NCBI GenBank assembly: GCA_021852225.1
Contig: JAJZOA010000090.1
Span: forward strand, 1-5,403
Reading direction: 5' to 3'
From: Planctomycetota bacterium
GTDB taxonomy: Bacteria > Planctomycetota > Phycisphaerae > WQYP01
DNA length: 5,403 nt
Shown: positions 1 through 5,403 of the stretch, piece by piece
Layout of the letters: each line of letters starts with the position of its first letter
Numbering within the stretch: the first letter of the stretch is position 1
The notes under the pieces: model-generated
What the model was told of the DNA's origin: nothing
The model's database searches: none
The model's input: only the letters and a program-made list of their open reading frames with translations
Program-made: the position numbers and the translations under genes

Positions 1-556
1 CACATTATCATTTTATACATCAAATATTACTTGCTACATTCTCGCCTAAAACAACGCTTTTTCAGGGTTTTTTGAGAAACGAACAGGAAGTTAGGTTAAC
101 TCCTAGCCCCGTAGGGGCCTCGAAAACATCTTGGGCATCTGGGGCAACTTGAACCAAACCCGCTAATATCAACGCTTTGCTCAACTTGCGCATCTTGGGC
201 AAGTTGACCCGCTAACTTGGACATCTAGGGCAAGTTGATATTCGCAACTGGCCTGTAACCTGTAACCTCGGAGGCCGCCGCCGTTGCGCTGCAAAAACTG
301 TCACAGGCCCCGCAGTCGTGGGCGTGGCAATAAATTCGGGCGGGCCTCTGCGATGCGAGTTTCCAAGGCCAAGCATTCTCTTAGCGCCGGCATTTATGCC
401 GTCAATTTCGCCGCCTGCCCGGAAATATGGCCACGCCGGTCGTGAAATTGCCGGGGGCGGCGGGCAAACATTTTCCACGACGGCGATTCGCGCTTAATCA
501 GCAATTTGCGGATGCCACTTGCGGGCCATGGGCGGTACAACTATCTTTAGCCCCTT
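1..556. other. Intergenic leader with repeats and hairpins
   Basis: No convincing gene lies here; the open frames on either strand have no recognisable motif, and some overlap the KAS start region. The first 80 bases are distinctly AT-rich compared with the rest of the window. Visible structure: a GCCCC/GGGGC mini-hairpin (106-110 with 114-118), imperfect repeats around CATCTNGGGCAA (127-242), a tandem CCTGTAA pair (252-265), a 14-nt palindrome CGGCATTTATGCCG (388-401), and a longer-range stem CAATTTC/GAAATTG (403-409 with 444-450). The last two could fold in a 5' leader of the KAS transcript, but no known riboswitch is recognised. An in-frame TAG at 548-550 closes off any upstream extension of the KAS gene. 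Confidence 0.6.
136..242. repeat. Imperfect tandem repeat with hairpin units
   Basis: A 17-nt core, CATCTNGGGCAASTTGA, occurs at 136-152, 191-207 and 222-238, with a shorter piece at 127-136. The last two copies lie in adjacent 31-nt units (181-211 and 212-242) that match at most positions from 183 to 207. Each unit can fold: TCAACTTGC (181-189) is the exact reverse complement of GCAAGTTGA (199-207), leaving a 9-nt loop; the second unit forms the same stem with a mismatch or wobble. This could be a structured RNA element, a protein-binding array or a small dispersed repeat; the sequence alone does not decide. Confidence 0.6.
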
Positions 557-1750
557 GTGAAGACGCGTGTTGGTATTCAATCAATGGCTGCGGTGACGCC
601 GCTGGGGCACACGCCGGAAACGTTGTGGGCGGCAATCAGAGCTGATCAGCGGCTGGCCGACCGCGGGATAATCTGCCAAGAGGTGATAACGCACCTGCGC
701 AATCAGGCCGCGGCGGACGCCGGAATATTGGGTTTGGCATATCCCGACTTATGCACAGAAGGGGTGAAGGTTCCGGCAGCGTCGGGTGCGGATGGCTTGG
801 CACAATATTTCATCATTCCGGATCAACTTGACCGCTCCATTGAACTTGGAGTGTTTGCATGTCTGCAAGCTTTGGCCACAGCCGAATGGAACGCGGAAGT
901 TTGTTCCCAGGGCGATACCGCATTGTTTGTTGCCACCAGCAAAGGGCCAATATTGCGACTGTTGGACGCGTGCGCGGCGCAGCATGTCGGGGAGCAACTA
1001 TCGGAAAATCTTGCTTGGCACGTGGCGCTGGGCCCGGCGGCCTTGCAAACGGTGCTGACAAAAATAATAAATCCCGGTGGGCCGGTGCAAACCCATGTTG
1101 CGGCATGTGCCGGATCATTGGTGGCCATGCACCGTGCGTACCATGGAATTAGTCGGGGAGAATTTAAGCGGGCGATTATCGTCGCGGCAGATGCGTCGAT
1201 TCATCCGCTGTTCGAGCATAGTTTTGAAAATTTAGGCGTTTTTGCATCCCCCGATCAAAACGGCCATCGGCACTGTCGGCCCTTTGATCAGTCCGGCAGT
1301 GGTTTTTTTATCAGTGAGGCGGCTGCGGCGGTGTGCCTTCAGGCCGGTGATGCCGGAGGCGTGGAAGTGGAAAATTGCCTGCTGGCGGCAGATGCAACGC
1401 ATTTACTGGCCATTGACGCGGCCGGCAATTCTCTGGCGCGCGGGCTAAGAGCGTGCGCTGCGGGCAAAGAAGTCGCCTTTGTTCACGCCCATGCCGCCGG
1501 CACACAGCATGATCAAGTCGAATTATCCGCCATTGGTCGGGCGTGCGGGGCGAAGTCAGCGGTTTTTTCCCATAAACGCTGGCTTGGCCATTCACTGGGG
1601 GCGTCAGGATTGGTTGGCCTGGTGATTTCCGCAATGTGTCATCAGCACGGCACGCTGCCGACAGGCCAGGGCATTTCGCAGTCGGCCCGCAGCATCACGA
1701 TAGGGCAGGGTTTTGGCGGCCACATCGGAATGTGCGTTCTGGCGGGGTAA
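557..1750 (+). CDS. Beta-ketoacyl-ACP synthase family protein (KAS I/II-like)
   Basis: A 397-residue protein of the thiolase-fold condensing enzymes, which join an acyl unit to malonyl-ACP by decarboxylative Claisen condensation in fatty acid or polyketide synthesis in the cytoplasm. Visible in order: an N-terminal strand ending in AVTPLG (12-17); the nucleophile Cys184 in VAACAGS; CRPFD (240-244) followed by GSGF and SEAAA, a variant of the usual RPFD...GEGA; a catalytic His, probably H312, in HAHAAGT; Lys340 and His345 in SHKRWLGH; and the C-terminal GFGGH (385-389). The Cys-His-His triad is therefore complete, but the usual HGT after the first His reads HAA. The length fits the family (about 410). 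The start is GTG: TAG at 548-550 blocks extension, and the next ATG (584) would remove the first strand. No Shine-Dalgarno is visible. No ACP or other lipid gene lies nearby, so the pathway is unknown. Confidence 0.9.
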   Translation: MKTRVGIQSMAAVTPLGHTPETLWAAIRADQRLADRGIICQEVITHLRNQAAADAGILGLAYPDLCTEGVKVPAASGADGLAQYFIIPDQLDRSIELGVFACLQALATAEWNAEVCSQGDTALFVATSKGPILRLLDACAAQHVGEQLSENLAWHVALGPAALQTVLTKIINPGGPVQTHVAACAGSLVAMHRAYHGISRGEFKRAIIVAADASIHPLFEHSFENLGVFASPDQNGHRHCRPFDQSGSGFFISEAAAAVCLQAGDAGGVEVENCLLAADATHLLAIDAAGNSLARGLRACAAGKEVAFVHAHAAGTQHDQVELSAIGRACGAKSAVFSHKRWLGHSLGASGLVGLVISAMCHQHGTLPTGQGISQSARSITIGQGFGGHIGMCVLAG

Positions 1751-2080
1751 AGAGTAAGAGATACTTGGACAGGATCCGGGGGACAGCCGCCCATTCAATC
1801 CGGGATGTGCGATGCGCGGTACCCTTGCGAATCAGGCTGCTGTATCTTGGAGAGGCCTTCCGGGCGGCAACGCCCGCAGACGTCGCCCGATAAGTTTCTC
1901 GAATTTGCTCATGGCACAATCGCCCCCACCTCGCCGGGACCGGTTTGCGTGGCCTGGCGAAGGGTGGCCTGGTGAAACACCGGATGTTGTGTATGCTTTG
2001 TGTGCGCATGGAGGCCTGACCGTGTATCGCCGGGAAATCGGCGTCGTCCCATGTGCGGTCTGATTGCCAATAACCCGCGA
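1751..2080. other. Spacer after KAS gene, no convincing gene
   Basis: Open frames exist on both strands but conflict with one another, show no motif and lack convincing ribosome binding sites. The only clear structure is a hairpin at 1861-1876: stem CGGGCG/CGCCCG closed by a GCAA tetraloop of the GNRA type. It lies about 110 bases after the KAS stop and is not followed by a T run, so it is not a standard intrinsic terminator. Confidence 0.5.
1861..1876. other. GNRA-loop hairpin downstream of KAS gene
   Basis: Perfect 6-bp GC stem with a GCAA loop (CGGGCGGCAACGCCCG). It could stabilise the 3' end of the KAS transcript or contribute to termination, but the missing T tract argues against a canonical terminator. 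A hairpin this short may also occur by chance in GC-rich DNA. Confidence 0.3.
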
Positions 2081-2310
2081 AACCACGGAACCACACCGAT
2101 GGCACGGATACGACGGGCGGATTGCACAGGGAGGTGGGGGAGGTAATGGGAGGACGACCGACAACCTTTGACTACGGACCCGGATGTCAAAATCCCCGAT
2201 AGTTTGTTCATCGATCGTTGTCCGTTGAAATCCCCCTCCGTCCTTCTCTACCTCAGCCGCCTCAGTGGTGAACCTCGCTGATAACGGATCAATGGCCACG
2301 GATCAAAAAT
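2080..2310. repeat. Degenerate CACGGA-type intergenic repeat patchwork
   Basis: Short recurring motifs cluster here: CCACGGA (2083-2089), CACGGAT (2103-2109), CCACGGAT (2296-2303), ACGGATCAA twice at a 14-nt spacing (2284-2292 and 2298-2306), and CCTCAG twice (2251-2256, 2260-2265) followed by GTGGTGAA. From general familiarity this resembles dispersed non-coding repeats of CACGGA/CACAGA and GTGGTGAA text in the spacers of several environmental bacteria; I cannot confirm family membership without a search. Long open frames on the minus strand cross it but have low-complexity, Arg/Pro-rich translations and look spurious. The transposase remnant abuts this region on its right. Confidence 0.4.
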
Positions 2311-2483
2311 TCGGATGGGCTGTCCCAGGCCACCATGGTCTTCCTGTGTACGTCCAAGCCGACAAAACGTGCGCAACGACTGATCGCTTCGCCGGCGCTG
2401 GATCGGCTTTCCACCGGCCCGGCCAGGGCGGCCGCGAGCGTCGGCTCAAGCATCGACGGCGCATTGGGATTTGGAAAACTCAT
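2289..2483 (-). pseudogene. IS110-family transposase, N-terminal fragment
   Basis: A 64-codon frame that begins like an IS110 DEDD transposase and then stops. After an N-terminal extension of about 39 residues it reads FVGLDVHRKTMVAW (40-53), the family signature at the first strand of the RuvC-like domain; Asp44 would be the first catalytic acidic residue. Family members are roughly 300-450 residues, so the other DEDD residues and the C-terminal Ser domain are missing. The start at 2483 is well supported by AAGGAG (2490-2495) six bases upstream. The last residues, from about DSPSEF, may already be foreign sequence joined to the remnant. The signature is short, but the ribosome binding site and its position make the assignment likely. 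Confidence 0.65.
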
Positions 2484-2495
2484 GATATACTCCTT

Positions 2496-2733
2496 TCAGC
2501 AGGTCCCGGCACGCCGGGAGATCAGGACCCGTGGCCGTTGAAGCCGCTTCGGAGAACCGGGGCGTGACTTCGTTGGTCGGCCAGACGGGCGATCTAAAAA
2601 CAGGCCCGACGGCAATTACCTCTTCGAGCTCGAAGCTCAACCGAGTGTTGCCCGTGGGGTGGTCAGATACGACGGCGGACTTGAAGCCCGTACTCATTTT
2701 CGACCGGCCCCGAACTGATCGGCCCTGATCCAT
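2496..2733 (-). ncRNA. Possible IS110 bridge-RNA region (candidate only)
   Basis: IS110 elements of the IS110 group are known to express a structured bridge RNA from the non-coding end upstream of the transposase, with loops that pair to target and donor DNA. This is the equivalent position. Visible structure: a 14-nt palindrome CTTCGAGCTCGAAG (2622-2635); a stem CGGGC/GCCCG (2586-2590 with 2604-2608) around a 13-nt loop; and a palindrome TCCCGGCACGCCGGGA (2504-2519) next to the ribosome binding site. I cannot assign target- or donor-binding loops, because the other end and the target are lost. A minus-strand open frame also spans the region, so the non-coding nature is inferred from the family. 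Confidence 0.25.
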
Positions 2734-2877
2734 GCCCGCTGTTTAACTACGAACAAATTATGCGATTGACCGAATTCAGTTCGTCCCGTACCCAGTGGCA
2801 TAAGCAAAACAAATTCCCTGCGCAAAACGGAACTCGCTTTCACACAACCAATCAACCTGAAACATGTCATACCCGGT

Positions 2878-3658
2878 ATGATCAGAACGGGAATGTATAT
2901 GATGGATTCTAAGACAATGACTCCTTTGGACCTGCTGCAATCGCACAGGTACGCCGATGCCGCCGCCGCGTATACGGACTACGCCAAAAAGGGAGACCCT
3001 GTGCGCGGCGCGCCAGGGGGATACGCTAGGGCCTGTTTGTGCCTAGGCCGATTTGAGGAAGCGATAACATGTTTTCGCATGGCCAACGCCGAAGCATGCG
3101 AGAAGCTCAAGGGCGAAACGCAGCCATACCTGACATTGATAGGTACCGCCGAATGGCTGCTGGGAAGGCGGGCGGATGCCATACGAACCTTCACGCAGTC
3201 CGTTGATGGGATTCTTGACGGCTCAATCTGTTTTGGTGACCAGGGGCGGAGTTGAGCAGGGTGTTTTGCTCTGGTGCGCTGGAATCATCGCCCCGGACGC
3301 GGGAGCCAGCGAGCATGCCCTGAAATACCTGCGAAAGCTGGCGGGGAAATCGCGCATACAATATTGGCCGGGACCGCTGGCGCTGTTTGCGTTGGGCGAA
3401 AGATCTGAGGAAGAAGTGCTGAAAGAGGCCTGCGGTGTCGGGCAAGTGGACGCGGCGGCGGACGAGGCGAATAAGAATTAATTAAAGCGGCGGCACTTGG
3501 TCAATTCCCTGTTTTATTTCGGCGTCCGTCAGCGCGCCAACGGATCCGAAGAGCAGTGCCGCCAATGGATGCGGCGTTGCTTCGCGCTGGAGAACCCCAT
3601 TGTCGAATGCGAACGGTACCTGGCGCGCGGCGAGGTTGCGGCGGCCGGGGAGCGTTGA
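2878..3658 (+). pseudogene. Tetratricopeptide-repeat protein gene, broken twice
   Basis: Restoring two lesions gives a protein of about 250 residues made of helical TPR-like repeats, a scaffold for protein interactions; no partner is evident. Segment 1 (2878 to about 3242) has repeats such as HRYADAAAAYTDYAKKGDP, LGRFEEAITCFRMA and LGRRADAIRTFTQSV. Dropping one base from GGGG (3243-3246) joins it to GGVEQGVLLWCAG in the next frame, which runs to an in-frame TAA (3479-3481). Beyond the TAA the same frame stays open to TGA at 3656-3658, 58 codons containing LVNSLFYFGVRQRANG and CFALENPIVECERYLARGE, which read as a further TPR and natural C-terminus. Start candidates are ATG at 2878, 2893, 2899 and 2902; a weak ACGGGA (2887-2892) favours 2899 or 2902. 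An unrelated split gene or sequencing errors are less likely. Confidence 0.7.
3243..3246 (+). other. Frameshift site (GGGG) in TPR gene
   Basis: The first frame ends DQGRS-stop at 3253-3255, while the frame one base later continues with GGVEQGVLLWCAG. Removing a single G from this run yields a smooth DQGGVEQG junction, so a one-base insertion here is the simplest explanation. A homopolymer consensus error could produce the same picture. Confidence 0.6.
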
Positions 3659-4292
3659 ACGGCGATTCGAGGTTTTGGGAAATCGTGCGTATGGTAACAA
3701 CGGCTGAAGGATGTAAAGGAATTTCGGAAACCGGAATGCACCGGCGCTGTGGCCGTCCTCCGCTTTTCTACGCTTACCCAAGTTTTTTCCCAATTAATCG
3801 GGAGTCAGACTATGCTGCGGGTTATGGTGTGGCTGGATCGGAAATCGGTCTGGCGGTGGCAGGTGGATTCCTTGGTGCGGCGGTAAAACGGTTGAAGTTG
3901 TGATACTTGGGAGGCCGCAGCATCTGCCAGCTTGGAATCGGCAGTTTGGACGGCATTATGGTCGCACTGGATGAACAACTTCACTACCACGGCTTGCTGC
4001 CGAGGTTACTGGGGATTGGGGACAGGTTACAGGCCGGGAAATCTGTGCAATTTGAGAAAGGAGTTGATTCCGGGCGCGCTGGGATGGATCGTTCTCCCGG
4101 CGCACCGCGCGGCGGACTCGGTTCATCTTACGAATATCATTTACCTGACGTCAACATGAATGTCAGCCGATTTCCGCGGTCGGTATAAGTGGAATTCAAG
4201 GGTGACGGCCATTGGCCAGAATCCCATTTTTCGTGCCGAGTTAGCGTGCCGCAAAGGTACAATTGGCGGCATAACGCGGCATCGTTTATGAT
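3659..4292. other. Long spacer before mntA, no convincing gene
   Basis: Several open frames of up to about 90 codons exist (for example 3907-4188 plus), but they have no recognisable domain, weak start contexts and unconvincing codon use. A short plus-frame stretch near 3805-3900 (AAGYGVAGSEIGLAVAGGFLG) looks like a small hydrophobic Gly/Ala-rich segment and could be gene debris, but I cannot assign it. Other items: a GGCCATTGGCC near-palindrome (4208-4218), TGACGTCA (4146-4153), and the reverse complement of the CCTGTAACC-type text seen at 250-271 (4000-4035). Confidence 0.5.
4000..4035 (-). repeat. Inverted copy of CCTGTAACC text at 250-271
   Basis: Read on the minus strand this stretch begins GGCCTGTAACCTGT and ends GTAACCTCGG, separated by 12 bases. 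At 250-271 the same two blocks sit overlapped as GGCCTGTAACCTG then TAACCTCGG. The two sites look like relatives differing by an internal deletion or insertion. They lie about 3.7 kb apart in opposite orientation, both in spacers. The blocks are 14 and 10 nt, so chance or a common low-complexity repeat cannot be excluded. Confidence 0.4.
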
Positions 4293-4320
4293 TTGCGCCG
4301 TGGCCACGGCTTGGTATAAG
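4293..4320 (+). promoter_or_regulatory. Possible mntA-hepT promoter with operator palindrome
   Basis: A -10-like TATAAG (4315-4320) lies 16 bases after a weak -35-like TTGCGC (4293-4298). Between them is a perfect 14-nt palindrome GCCGTGGCCACGGC (4297-4310), a placement suitable for a repressor. Transcription would begin near 4327, about 95 bases before mntA. Toxin-antitoxin operons are often autoregulated, but the -35 is poor and the leader long, so this is tentative. Confidence 0.3.
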
Positions 4321-4422
4321 AACTGGCAAAAGGCTCGCTGCGGATTGGCACGGTGGGCCTGAGGCGGACTTGGTGGGTTGGGCATTAGGGGTTTTTACAA
4401 CGGTTCTAGGGAGCTTATACGC

Positions 4423-4725
4423 ATGAGTACACGCATTGAAGTGCCGGATGCGGCATTGAAACAGTGGTGCCATCGTCATGCCGTTCGCCGAATGGCTTTC
4501 TTCGGTTCAGTCCTGCGCGATGATTTTACCGCCCAAAGCGATGTCGATGTGCTGATGGAATTCGAGCCTGGCACGCGTGTGGGGCTGATCGCGCTGGCGG
4601 GGATGGAAATCGACTTGAGCCGAATTCTGGGGCACCGCGTCGAGATACACACGGTCAAGGGCCTTAACCCCCTCTTCCGCGATGAAGTGTTAAGTTCGGC
4701 GGAGGTTCACTATGAACATGCGTGA
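4423..4725 (+). CDS. mntA: MntA-type minimal nucleotidyltransferase antitoxin
   Basis: A 100-residue protein of the MNT family (nucleotidyltransferase fold). Known MntA antitoxins use ATP to add AMP units to a Tyr near the active site of the partner HepT, neutralising it. The signature GSX10DXD is intact: Gly28-Ser29 in FFGSV and Asp40-Val41-Asp42 in SDVDVL, the metal- and nucleotide-binding residues. A third acidic residue is probably Glu74 in RVEIHT, where many relatives have Asp. The length is typical for a full minimal MNT domain. The start at 4423 is chosen because AGGGAG (4408-4413) lies nine bases upstream; the frame is open from 4378 but that TTG has no such site. The stop overlaps hepT by 14 bases, implying translational coupling in one operon. 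Confidence 0.9.
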   Translation: MSTRIEVPDAALKQWCHRHAVRRMAFFGSVLRDDFTAQSDVDVLMEFEPGTRVGLIALAGMEIDLSRILGHRVEIHTVKGLNPLFRDEVLSSAEVHYEHA

Positions 4726-5053
4726 TGATCGGGTGAGTCTGCGGGACATGCTCAATCACGCCAATGAAGCTGTCGAGCTACTTGCTGGTGGCACTCGCGA
4801 CGAATTTGGGGGAAGCCGTGTCACGCAGTTAGCCGTGACACGGCTGGTGGAAGTCGTGGGCGAGGCCGCCAGTCGGGTTTCCACGGCGACAAGGCAGCGG
4901 TATCCGAACATCCCATGGCCGCAGATTATTGGTATGCGAAACCGCTTGATTCACGGATATGACGTGATTGATTGGGATTTGCTTTGGGACACAGTACAGG
5001 CCGATTTGCCGCCGCTGATTGCGTCGTTGAAAAATATGTCGGAATTGCAATAG
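4712..5053 (+). CDS. hepT: HepT-type HEPN ribonuclease toxin
   Basis: A 113-residue alpha-helical HEPN-domain protein (HepT-like, formerly DUF86). Family members act as dimers that cleave RNA at a composite active site; the partner MntA silences them by AMPylation. The hallmark RX4HXY is intact as Arg76-NRLI-His81-Gly-Tyr83: Arg and His form the RNase site and the Tyr is the expected AMP acceptor. The preceding YPNIPWPQIIGM and following IDWDLLWDTVQADLPPL match the usual family pattern. The start at 4712 has GGAGG (4701-4705) six bases upstream; the alternative ATG at 4718 is spaced less well. It overlaps the end of mntA, so the two are surely cotranscribed. Nothing suggests inactivation. No clear terminator follows. 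Confidence 0.92.
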   Translation: MNMRDDRVSLRDMLNHANEAVELLAGGTRDEFGGSRVTQLAVTRLVEVVGEAASRVSTATRQRYPNIPWPQIIGMRNRLIHGYDVIDWDLLWDTVQADLPPLIASLKNMSELQ

Positions 5054-5128
5054 ATTTTTTCCTTCAGAAAATAATAGGGACAGGCTGCGGATTAAAAAGA
5101 ATGCCACGAAAGCGAAGCGGGGACGTGA

Positions 5129-5254
5129 TTAGTCGATGGAAATGGCGGCGGATTTAGTGGCTTGCTGGATGGTGCCTGGCGCGGCGGCAATCGCGATGCC
5201 GAGTTCCGCCCCGGCGGTGAGAAAGTTGATGATATCCGGCAGGCGGCGCACCAT
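5129..5254 (-). CDS. Small hypothetical protein, 41 residues
   Basis: A short minus-strand frame from ATG (5252-5254) to TAA (5129-5131), beginning MVRRLPDIINFLTAG and continuing with an Ala/Ile-rich stretch ending SAAISID. Third codon positions are strongly G/C, roughly three quarters by eye, and the composition looks protein-like rather than random. Against it: no Shine-Dalgarno is visible, an in-frame TGA sits just upstream, and no family is recognised. It may be a small gene or the residue of a longer one. Confidence 0.3.
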   Translation of the reverse strand: MVRRLPDIINFLTAGAELGIAIAAAPGTIQQATKSAAISID

Positions 5255-5291
5255 TGATCATTGTTTAATTAGCGCAGATTCGTGTCCCGGT

Positions 5292-5403
5292 TCAGGCTTG
5301 GCGGCGATTTTGATAGTTGCTGGAATAACCCAGATGCCCCAGATCATGCAGCAATCCCACCGCGGGCAAAATCCACCACAGGCCGGTTAAGCCATTGGAA
5401 CTC
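5292..5403 (-). CDS. Possible C-terminal end of a membrane protein (partial)
   Basis: A minus-strand frame enters from the window edge and ends at TGA (5292-5294), giving 36 residues. It contains a plausible membrane segment, GLWWILPAVGLLHDLGHLGY, followed by a polar tail SSNYQNRRQA. If real, the bulk of the gene lies beyond the window and the 41-residue frame at 5129-5254 would be downstream of it. The family is not recognised and an open frame this short can arise by chance. Confidence 0.27.
   Translation of the reverse strand, partial: SSNGLTGLWWILPAVGLLHDLGHLGYSSNYQNRRQA

Larger units (their letters stand above)
2289..2733 (-). mobile_element. IS110-family insertion sequence remnant
   Basis: The element runs on the minus strand. 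It keeps one end: the non-coding flank (2484 to about 2733), a ribosome binding site and the first part of the transposase. The rest of the transposase and the other end are absent; sequence past about 2310 is the CACGGA-type repeat. Both outer boundaries are estimates: 2733 is only the start of an open frame through the flank, and IS110 elements usually lack long terminal inverted repeats to mark an end. The remnant cannot encode an active transposase. Confidence 0.55.
5054..5403. other. Region after hepT with small minus-strand frames
   Basis: No plus-strand gene is convincing here. No GC-rich hairpin with a T tract follows hepT; the T run at 5054-5060 has no stem before it. Two minus-strand reading frames are the only candidates and are listed separately. 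Confidence 0.4.

Noticed and set aside
127..242. CRISPR array
   Set aside because: The repeat cores are too short, imperfect and unevenly spaced (55 and 31 nt), without unique spacers of constant length or nearby cas genes.
1861..1876. Intrinsic terminator of the KAS gene
   Set aside because: The stem is good but no T tract follows and it lies about 110 bases beyond the stop codon.
1695..2105. Minus-strand open frame of 136 codons
   Set aside because: It overlaps the 3' end of the well-supported KAS gene, conflicts with other frames and shows no recognisable domain.
1832..2299. Minus-strand open frame of 155 codons
   Set aside because: It crosses the CACGGA-type repeat patch, has low-complexity Pro/Arg-rich translation, no motif and no good start; GC-rich DNA readily yields such frames.
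2446..2733. Minus-strand 95-codon frame through the IS110 flank
   Set aside because: It runs past the better supported transposase start, in another frame, and resembles nothing known. It remains the main alternative to a non-coding bridge-RNA region.
3243..3481. Programmed frameshift and stop readthrough in the TPR gene
   Set aside because: GGGG alone is not a typical slippery heptamer with a visible stimulator, and two separate recoding events in one gene are far less likely than gene decay.
3482..3793. Minus-strand 103-codon frame
   Set aside because: It is antisense to the preserved C-terminal segment of the broken TPR gene, which explains the open frame.
3907..4188. Plus-strand frame of about 93 codons in the spacer before mntA
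   Set aside because: It has no domain, a weak TTG start and mixed codon use, and it contains the dispersed CCTGTAACC-type repeat.

Overview
This window looks like a low-density, repeat-rich accessory stretch of a bacterial chromosome with moderately high GC. My impression of the style of its proteins and spacers is an environmental bacterium, possibly Planctomycetota or a relative. That is weak inference: no rRNA, tRNA or lineage-specific marker is present. Only three intact genes are convincing: a beta-ketoacyl-ACP synthase-like gene (557-1750) and a two-gene toxin-antitoxin operon (4423-5053). The rest is spacer, broken genes and a transposon remnant.

Layout. Positions 1-556 are a leader with an AT-rich start, tandem hairpin-forming repeats (181-242) and several small palindromes. 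Positions 557-1750 encode a complete KAS-type condensing enzyme with its Cys-His-His triad and conserved Lys, starting at GTG. Positions 1751-2080 hold no convincing gene. Positions about 2080-2310 are a patchwork of CACGGA and CCTCAG motifs resembling a degenerate dispersed intergenic repeat. Positions about 2289-2483 (minus) are the first 50-60 codons of an IS110-family transposase with a good ribosome binding site. The non-coding flank of that element (2484 to about 2733) has palindromes and a hairpin where IS110 elements encode their bridge RNA. Positions 2878-3658 are a tetratricopeptide-repeat gene broken by a frameshift at a GGGG run (3243-3246) and by an in-frame TAA (3479-3481); the reading frame after the TAA is still recognisable. 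Positions 3659-4292 are spacer. Positions 4293-4320 are a possible promoter whose spacer holds a perfect 14-nt palindrome, ahead of mntA-hepT. Positions 5054-5403 hold two minus-strand reading frames of unknown nature, one running off the window.

How the genes work together: MntA (minimal nucleotidyltransferase antitoxin) and HepT (HEPN RNase toxin) form a known pair in which the antitoxin AMPylates a Tyr next to the HEPN active site; both active-site motifs are intact here. The KAS gene has no recognisable pathway partner in the window. I do not see convincing evidence of a wholly new system. The most interesting items are the IS110 remnant with its possible bridge-RNA flank, the doubly broken TPR gene, the structured repeats upstream of the KAS gene, and the palindrome before mntA.
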